Assembly: GCA_008330645.1 (NCBI GenBank)
Contig: VLTN01000002.1
Location: 1,054,001 to 1,118,000 of the forward strand
Source: Cafeteria roenbergensis
Lineage: Eukaryota; Sar; Bigyra; Bicosoecida; Cafeteriaceae
Reading direction: 5' to 3'
Length of the DNA: 64,000 nt
Every line of letters starts with the position of its first letter. Position 1 is the stretch's first letter. Positions 45,901 through 54,900 of the stretch are shown here, one piece after another. A program made the translations under genes and the position numbers. Under the pieces are notes generated by a model. That model was not told the origin of the DNA. It was given only the letters and a program-made list of their open reading frames with translations, and made no database searches.

Positions 45901-48900
45901 TCGCGCCACGAGACTGCTCCACCTCCAGAAGCTGCTTCCATCACCCGTCCTCTTCGCCCCGTTGACACTGCGCTGCGGTTCCTGAGTCTTGCAGAAGTGG
46001 CCAGTGGCGACGGAGCGGGCCAGACCGAAGTGAAGTCCGTCGTAGTCGGCGCTGGAGCAGCCGACTCGTCCGTCGGCGGCCATGTGGAGGTGGATTTGGG
46101 GCCGGGAAGCGTCGCGACAGTGGTGGACGTGCGCTCGACCAAGCCAGTCGAGCTTCCTGTGGAGGCTGCCCTTGCTGACGGTAGCGCGCCCCCAGGGTCG
46201 CTCAGGCAGCTGTCAGAGCTCGAGCCCGACCCAGTGCTTGTTTGCGTTCTCGAGCGCCTGGACGACGTCACGGGACTGTACCACCCATGCGCAGATCTGA
46301 GCCTCACCGTGCTGTGGCGCAGCATGGACCGGGAGGTGCTCAGCGAAGGCTCGGCAGACGGAGAGGACGGGGATGTCAGTTTTGGGCAATCGTCTCTCGG
46401 CTTTCCCGCCTTTGGAACTGGCGAGGCAGCGGCAGTGCGCTCGGAGGATGGCGAGGAGCGCGACTCGATGGCCCTGTCGGAGTGTTCGGAGGAGGAGGTG
46501 CGAGGGGCTGCGTCGCTGCTCCGAGCCGGAGGCGGCGAACGCCGCGACTTGTTTGCCCTCGACGGCGCAATTCTTCAAGGGGACGGTGCAGCTCCTATGA
46601 CAGCCTTGCGCTGGCTGTCTGGCGCGAGCCTTGACATTCAAGCGGGCGCCCTGGACGATCGCTCCGCCGGCTTGGGCGAGCAGGGGATCGCCCAAGATTT
46701 TCGCGCGAGGGCAGCTGAGCTTGCGACGGGCGCAACGCGCGCGAGCGCCGCTTCGGGTGCCGCAGCCGGCGCGTCGGCTGATGGGCACTGGGAAGGACCT
46801 GACTCCGGGAATGCAGCCAGCCGACTTGGCGACACGCATGGCCATGCCAGTCACGCCAATGGCCTTCCGCGGAGTGACCGCGGCAGCGACACAGGGGCCA
46901 TCGCAGCGCAGTGCTGGCGGTTGCAGTGGCGCCTGGGAGGGCGCAGTCGATCGCCGGAGTCGCTCAGCCAGCAGCTCTCGGAGGGAGCTGCCACTGCTGC
47001 CCAGGCGGCCATTGGTGCGCAAATGAGCCGAATTCTGGTGCTCATTGTCAAGCCGCTCAGCGTCGCCAGGCCGCTGCTTGTTGACATGTTCGTTGGTCGG
47101 CTACAGGCCAGCGTGACCTTGCCACCGGATGAGGTGTCAGGGCCGGGCGACACCGTGTCGCTGCAAATTGAGCAAGCCCGGGCTGTGGCCCAGGATGACG
47201 CCAGCCTGCCCGGGGCCCGCGCGCATGCAACTTTCGATGCAGCGACGCTCAAGCTGCTCTGCGCAATGACCTCAAGCGTCAGCTGTCCAGCGACCCTCAC
47301 CAAGGCGTCGGTCAGCGCCTCCATTGTCAACCAGGCCGAGGCGCGCCGGGTGCCTTGCCTTGCAGCGGACCGCACGTCCTTGGCCGGGGCAGCTCCCAGC
47401 ACCGTTAGTGTGAGGATCGCCAGTGTCGAACTGGCTCCCCAAGTTGAGGCTCACATGGCCGCCACGCTTCGCTTCGCTGGAGCGGCGAAGAGGCTGCTCA
47501 GCCGGACCCCGGGTCTCTGTGAACAGTTCGCGAGCGAGCAAGCTGAGCGGGCCCCGCTGATGGGGGAGGCAGCCGGCTGCCTCGTCCACAACGACACATC
47601 GGAGCCTGTGTTTGTCCCCGCACCTGTCGGGACAGACTGGGCAGCGACCTCCATCCCAGCCTCGGCTGCTGCTGCCACCACGATCGTCCGCTTGCGCCCG
47701 TCAGGCCAGACCGGTGCTGCTCCACACGCCCGGAAGACGCCGACAGGCCGGCCGCTGGGCGCAGCTGCGCCACCGAGGCCTGCGAGGGCAGCCTCTGAGG
47801 CGGCAGCTCAGGGTGAAGTGTGCGATCGGAGCGCCGGTCAGGTGGAAGCGGACTCCACTCGTGCGGAGGGGCCTCTGGTTGTTGCACGCAATCGCCTGTG
47901 CTTCTCCGCAGAGGGGGGGCAGCGGTTTCACGCGACTTGGCCCCGATGCACAAGTTCTGAACCTCGGCTTGTGCCAGTGGTATCGGCGAGTCATGGGCTG
48001 GAAGGCATTGCTGGGCACGTGTCCCTGACGCACGGCCTGGACGGGGCCCTTCACGCTCGCCTTTTGCCGAGAGTGATCGTTGTCTCGCCTGCCTGGCTTC
48101 AGGTGCAGGTTCTGAGCCCGCCAAGAGCGGCGGCCAGGAGCGGGGTTGCCTCGACCTGTGGCAACGCTGACGCTCGGCCTGCAGCCAGTCGCCGACTTGG
48201 CACTGGCAGCGGTGGCGGGCACGGGCTTCACGTTCGGGTCGCCGCGCCGCTGCTGGCCACCGACAAGGACGGCACTGTGACGGCCCTCGTGTGCGCTTTG
48301 GGGGGGCAGCTCACACCCTTGCGAGTTGGGGTGGACGCAGCAGCTATTGGCGCCGTCGGCCCCAGGCTGTGGTCTGCAGCCGGGGACGTTGGCGAGGGCA
48401 ACGGATCGCTCGAAGTTTGCTTGCCTGCTTCTGCGGGGGGGCACCTGCAGGTCGCGCTGCACGTGACTGCGAGGCTGACTTCACTGGCAGGTGCGCTGCA
48501 CGTGCTGACGGGCCGCCGGGGCCTCGATGGAGGCTCGGAGCTTCTTCGACACCCTGCCGTGGTTGTGGAAATCACGCCGCGGCTGTCGCTCAAGAGCCAA
48601 TTGAGCTGGCCGATCGATGCCACGCTTCTCAGCGGCAGGCGGCGGCCAGGCGGGCACGAGAGCGGCAGGTCCGGTCCGCAGTCGCAAGGACTCGTCCATG
48701 TTGGGCTCCAAGGCCAGGCCGCGGCAACTGTCACTGGCCGAGTTGTGCTCGCGGCTCGTCCAGACGCCACCCTGGTCCTGGGGTCCTGCGAAGCTGGGCC
48801 GCGCTGGAACCCTGGCGGGCAGGCGACCGTCTTCAGGCTTGCAGGAGCCGAGAGCGGCCGTCCGCCCAGCCGTGCGGAGGCCGCCGGGCTGCCTGCTTTT

Positions 48901-51900
48901 GTACCTGCAAGCCGGCACCTCAGCGCGGTTGCGTCCCTGTGCCGGGGCGTTTCAGCTTTGCTGCGGTGCGAGCGGTGGCAGCCGCATGGCAGTTGCAAGG
49001 CGGGCGTGCTCTCTCCGCTGCGGGAACGCCGTCGCAAGCGAGCCCTTGCCAGCCAGGAGGCAAGGGACAGCAGTGCGGACCGAGACGTAACAGTTCCTGC
49101 CGCCCTCGCAGGAGGCTGCTCTGACTCGGACTGCAGCGACGCAGGCAGCTCGTGTGAGCGCGGCCTCGCTGATTGCCAAAGCGACTCGGACGCCTCAGAC
49201 TCCGAGGGCGGCGATTCACCCGCCGCCGGGGCGGGCCGACACGGGCCTGAGCGCAGGGGATCGGTGGTGGCATCAGTCACTTGCGTCGTTGGACAGACGA
49301 CGTCTGCAGCGCCGGTCCTCCGCTCGGTGGTCCCTGTGCTGCGGCCTTCGGGCCTCGTCGCTGCCGTCGCAGTCACGTCCGTGGGCGTCCCGATGGTCTC
49401 GCTGGGCGACGCACCGCGGCCCGCGCCCGACTCACCGGCCCCCAGCACCGCAACAGCTGCGGTCGCGCGCCGTGCATTCAGTGCCCGCACGCCCGCAGAG
49501 CGAGCTGCGGCCATGCCCAGCGTGTCGCCCCGCGGCCGCGCTGAGGCCCCCCCTGCCCCTGCGGTCCAAGGAGAAGCTTCTTGCCTCCACGGCATCCTGT
49601 CCGTGACCAACCGCACCAGCGCGTCGCTCGTCCTTCGGATGGCGGCCGAATCAGAGGGCTTTGCGGCGACTTCCAGCCCTGCGCAGGTCGTGCACGCGTG
49701 CGTCGAGCCCGGGCGAACGGTCTCCCTGTCTGCGCTGCCGCTGCGGGGCGACCCGCGGATCCAGATGGTGGCCGTGTGCGGCGGGCGAATCCCCGACTCG
49801 GTGCTCCCCGCCCATTGTCGCAACGTCGAGGTCGAGGCACCCGGCTGGGAGGCGTTGGCCAGTGCTGTCGGAAGTGGCATCCGGTGGAGCGAACCTGCAG
49901 TCGGCCTCTCGCCACTGGGCCCAGGAGGAGCAACTGCATACGGGCAGCGTCGCGGGCTTTTGCTGCTGGGAGTGCGCCGCGCAGGTGGCGCAGGTGCGCC
50001 GGCGGCCGCCCACGGGCAGGAGTCAGCTCCAGGCTTGGGCGTTGTCGGCAAGTTTGGCGCCCCCGGCTCCGCAGCAGGCGAGGACGAGCCCGGCTCCCGC
50101 ACCTGCTCGTGGCCGGCGTCTGAGGCGATGCTGCCGAACGGCGACGTGGAGGCGCTGCCTGTGACGACCACTTGGAGATGGCGCGCTGAGTATGCGACGG
50201 CCAGCGTGGCGGACCTCGTCGTCGAGCCGCTGCTCGAGGTTGTGGCAGGGCCAGGCCCTGCATCGGGCATGCTGGCGAGGCGCGCTGCGCTGTGTGTGCC
50301 GCCCTCACCGCACCTGAGCGATGAGGCATCGCTCACGGCCCCGTTTGCCGTCTGGACACGAAGCTGCGAGTCTTTAGCACGCGCTCCTCCAGTCGGGGGC
50401 CGCCCAACCCCTGTCGCCAGCGCGTGTGCCCCTGTCTCGGTGACCCTGCCAGCTCCGCTTCGCCAATACGGCCAGTCCGAGCCTGGCAGGCTGGCGCCGC
50501 TGCAGGTGTCGTCCGTGTTCGGCGGTGAGCGCGACGTGGCTGTGTCTTGGATCGCGTTAGGCGGGGCTGGGGGGGAGTGGTGGTCTCCGTTGCCCCTTGA
50601 CGTCGGCTCGCTGGTCAGTGACGACGACTGCTCCGATGTGGCGGGAAGCGCTGGATTCGAAGGGGGCGACGAGCTCTCGCCCCCTCCAGAGGTTGTGACC
50701 GACGGAATGCTTGGCGGCGAGTGCGGGAGGCGCAGGGTGCTGCAGCGGTCATCATCCTGGCTCGCAGTGCCGGACAGCGCAGGGCAGTCTGAGGCTGAGG
50801 CAAGCACCCTGCCTGTCCCGGCACTGCGGTCGATTGAAGTCGTCGTTCAGCGGCCCTGCGGCCCCAGCCCAACGCATGACTGGCTTCCAGCGGTGGCATG
50901 GGCAGACGATCCGCAGGCTGGCGCTGGCACGGCCACAGCCAGCGCGGGACCTGCACGCCTCGGAGGTGGCGGGGTCAGCGCGTGGTTTTCGTCTTGGCTC
51001 GGCACTGCGGCTGCAGGGGAGCCTGGCTCCAGGGCACTGCCAGACGCTGGGACGGATGCGGCAGGCGCCTCGCGACTCCAAGCGTTTCGAGACAGGGCTA
51101 GCGCACGGCTCTCCGCAGCCGACGGTCACGGATCGGGCTTGCGGGCGCGGAGCGTGTTTGTTCGAAGGCGGCGAGTGCTTCTCGTTTGCGACGGGGACTC
51201 GCCGGCGGCACCGCTGTCGCTCTCTATTTCGGGAGAGCCGCGGAGGCCGTGGAGTTTGGCAGCCGGCGACACCCAACCTTGCGATGCGCTCGTGGTCGGC
51301 GTACCCGTGACCAAGGTTGGTGCTCCTGTGCCGATTGGCGCCCTTCTGGAAGGCCAAGTGGTCCGGACAGACCCCATGTCCCTGTTTCTGCTCGCGGAGG
51401 CCATTATCGCACGCGCTGAGGAGGCCGAGCCGGCTGGCCGGTCTGCAGCCGCTGCTGGAGAGCAGGTGCTGCCAGTGTGTCAGGGTGCCTCGCTCACGCG
51501 TGCAGTCGAAGCGCCGACGCTGCTGCCAGAGTCGACCGGGTCTGCGTCGACCTCCTCTGGGTTCGCCAGCACTCGGGAGCTTCGGCTTGCAATGATGGCA
51601 GCAAGGCGTGTGCCGCCCCCCGCGGGTCAACCTGTGCACGTGCACTCCCGCCCCGCGGGCTCTTGGCCGGACACGAGCGTCGTGGAGCGCCTGCGAGTGC
51701 TTTGCTCGGACACAGCCGTGCCAGTGGCTGTCGAAGCGTCCAGCGACCCGTCGCGCTGTGCAGACCAAGCCCCGTCCGGGGCGCCACCGGCCGGGTCCGA
51801 CCACCATGGCCCAGCAAGGTCGTGGGGGGTGCTGCACAGTCCACCCGGGTCGGCGCTCGTTGCATTCATCGGTCCGAATGCCCTGGCCACTTCGCTTGCC

Positions 51901-54900
51901 CGAGACGAGCAGGCTGCTCCATTGAAGCTCCGGCTGGAGGTGGACAAGGTCAAGGTCCTCATCGGCAGCTCGGGTCGCCCGGTTGCCTGCGCAACTGTCA
52001 GGAGCCTCGGGCTTGAGGCGGCAGCTGCCCCGCCCAGATGGAGGCAGTGCGGTGCCGCTCTCCCTCCAATGCGGCCTTCCACGGCTGCCCTCGCCGCCTC
52101 GGTGATGCACCGTCCCGGCGTGGCCGCCAACGGAACGCCAGGGGCGCTCGAGCTGCAAGCATCACTTGGCCGAGCCACTCTGCGCGTGCTGCGAGATGCT
52201 CACCTCAGCCTCTGTCCGCAGCAGGCCCACAACAGGGCGTCCTTGCTCTTCCGCGCCGTGCTCACAGACCGCCGGGCAGGGGTGCGGAGGGCCGGTCACA
52301 ACGGAACCTCTGCCGGCGAAGCTGAGTGGTCCCTCCGCCTGCTCCACCTACTGCCGCTTGTCTTGGCAGCCAGCGCAGATTCGTCCAGAGTTCGCCAGGG
52401 CGTGGAGGAAGTTCTCATTCCGCTTGCAGAGCGAGTCGACTCGGCTTTGGGCTCGGCAGCCGCGGCCGCCAATGCGCAGCCGGTCGCATCGTGGACAAGC
52501 CCGGCAGAAAGTGCAGTGGTGGAGTTCGAGCGGCTGTCCTTGGACCCTGCAACGATTGAGGTGTCGCTGACGCACGCGGACCCTCGGTTTCGGGTCGCTG
52601 CTCGGAGAGCGCAGCTGCGCCTGTCGGCTTGCCGCGTCGAAGGGGTAATGGCGGCAGCGCCCGACCTGGGCAGGCTGCTGGCAGCGCACTTCATCGCTGA
52701 TGCTGTCTTGTCGCTGCCGCGGCTGCTGGGGTCGCTGGACATACTGGGTAGTCTTCCAGCTTGGGCTGGCGCCGCGGAGTCGTCGGAAGGCCTCCCAGGC
52801 AGCCGTCCCACCACCGGCAGTGCGTCGTCAAACGCGCTTGCGTCGGCTTGGAGACGCGCCACTGCTGCCGAAGCCTCAGAGCTGGCGACTGCAAGCAGCC
52901 CTGAGCTGCGAGGCTCCGCCTCGGCGGCTGCAACCGCGGCTTCTGCAGACTCAGCAACAGCTGGAAGACGCGCCGAGGCGAGGCACGAAGCCATGCTTGC
53001 TGCCTCCGCCTTGGTGTCCGATGCAGGCCGCATTGGTCAGCCGGGGGTGGGCACGGCAAGCACACGGCCGAGTTTGCTGCGTTCCCTGGTGTCCGGGTCC
53101 TCCGGGCTCGCCCGTCACGGCGTTCACGCAGCTCTGCTCGGCTTGGCCTCGGTGCTTAGCTCTGCGAGCTCGAACATCGCCAGGCTGTCGATGGATGAGG
53201 CCTTCGTTCGCCAAGCGGACGCCCGGGCGGCTGAAGGACAGTCTGGGCTGCCAAGCAGCGATAGTGACCGAGACGAGACGGCAAGCGTCTCCACCGGCCC
53301 CACCTCAGCCACTCACGACTGGGAATCACTGGAGCGGCCGGAGAGGAGGCACGCGCGATCGGTGTCCACTTCGTCTCGCGGCCCTGGCCAGCTTGCCGTT
53401 GTGGCCTTGCCACCCGACGCGTGGTGGAGCTTGAATGGGGATGCGGTCGTCATCCGTGCGGCAGCATGCGACACGGTGTGCTCTGATGGCCTTGGCCTCC
53501 GTGGTGCTGACGCCCCCGGGAGCGAGCCCCTCCTCGCGCAGAGAGCCGCAGCGCTTGCAAGCGCAGCGGCACAGGTCGCGGACGAGCGCCAACCAGACTT
53601 GCAAGAGCCGCTGGGCAGCCTTGAGGCACCTGCCGCTGAGGCGAGAGCAGGCTCCGGCGTCCCAGTCGACACGTCGGGCGAATCGAGCCCAAGGTCCGAA
53701 AGCAGCGACCCCGTAGCAGAGGGAGGAGACGCCGAGGCCGCGCGGGTTCCCGCACGCTCCCGGCAGACGATCGGCTCTGCTGTCTGGGACGTTGGCTCGT
53801 CAATCTGGGCTGGACTCTCGGGCATTGTGGTGGAACCCATTCGCGCCGTGTCGGTGTCACCAACGCTGGCCAGCGCCGCTGCGGGCGTCGGTCGCGGGCT
53901 GGCCGGCGCTGTGACGAAGCCGCTGTCAGCTGTTGCGTCGCTCACTGCCGGCGCGGCTCGAAGCGCTGCAGCCGGGCTTGCCCCGCGCCCAGTGGCAGGT
54001 TTCCATCGGCGCCAGAACGCAGGGGCCCGCGAGGCTGGCTCCCCTAGCGCCCTGGGGCCTCGGGTCCATGGAACCGGCCATGCTGGGCCCATCAGTCAGG
54101 GCGGCGCCACTCCCAGAGCGCTCGGTCCGGCAACGAGTGGGCGCGGCCGGCTGGGAGCTGCGGAGCATGCAGCCGGGCAAGCGCTTCTGCGGGCTCAGGC
54201 GATCCCACAGGCTGCTTGGTCCGATGGCGGGCTCGGCAGTGCGCGACCGCTCGCCGTCTTGCCTGCGATCGTGACCATCGCGGACTCGTTTCAAGACCCT
54301 GCTCGCGGCCTCCGATGGGATGCCGTCCTTGTCGTGTTGGGGCAGCCATCGGGGCCAAGACTGGAGCAGCAGGCCGTGGGCCTGGCCCTCCTCGTGCGTG
54401 GGAGAGGGAGTGAACAGAGCGCTGGCGTCGGGGATTCGAGCTGCCGCCGCACTTGGCAAGCTGCGATGCAGCAGTGCACTGAAGAGCTGGCTGCTGTGGC
54501 CACCTTGTGCAAGGCAGAAGAGTGGGAAAGCTGGGTGGGCTCCTCTACTGACTCTGTGCTCGCGTCGGATGGCGGTTCCGCTGCTGCAGCTGGCGCTGGC
54601 GCTGCCTCGGCAGCTGGGGCACAGGCAGCGGAAACTGCGGGCCGCGACATGGGACTGCACTCCCCTGGCTCCAAGCGGCGGCATGGGCAGCGACCTCCCG
54701 CCGTGAGCGAGGGCTCCCAGCTCGATCTGCTGACGAGCAGGTCAGAGCATCAGGCGCCCTCATCGCTCGCTGTGACGTCGTCCCTGTGCAGCGAGCTAGC
54801 CGTGATGAGCAGCAGCAGCTGCCGGGAAGACGTGATCGGCATGGACGCGGGGGTTTGGCTTTGTGCGCAGCTGGCACCCACTCGCCAGACGGAGCTCGCG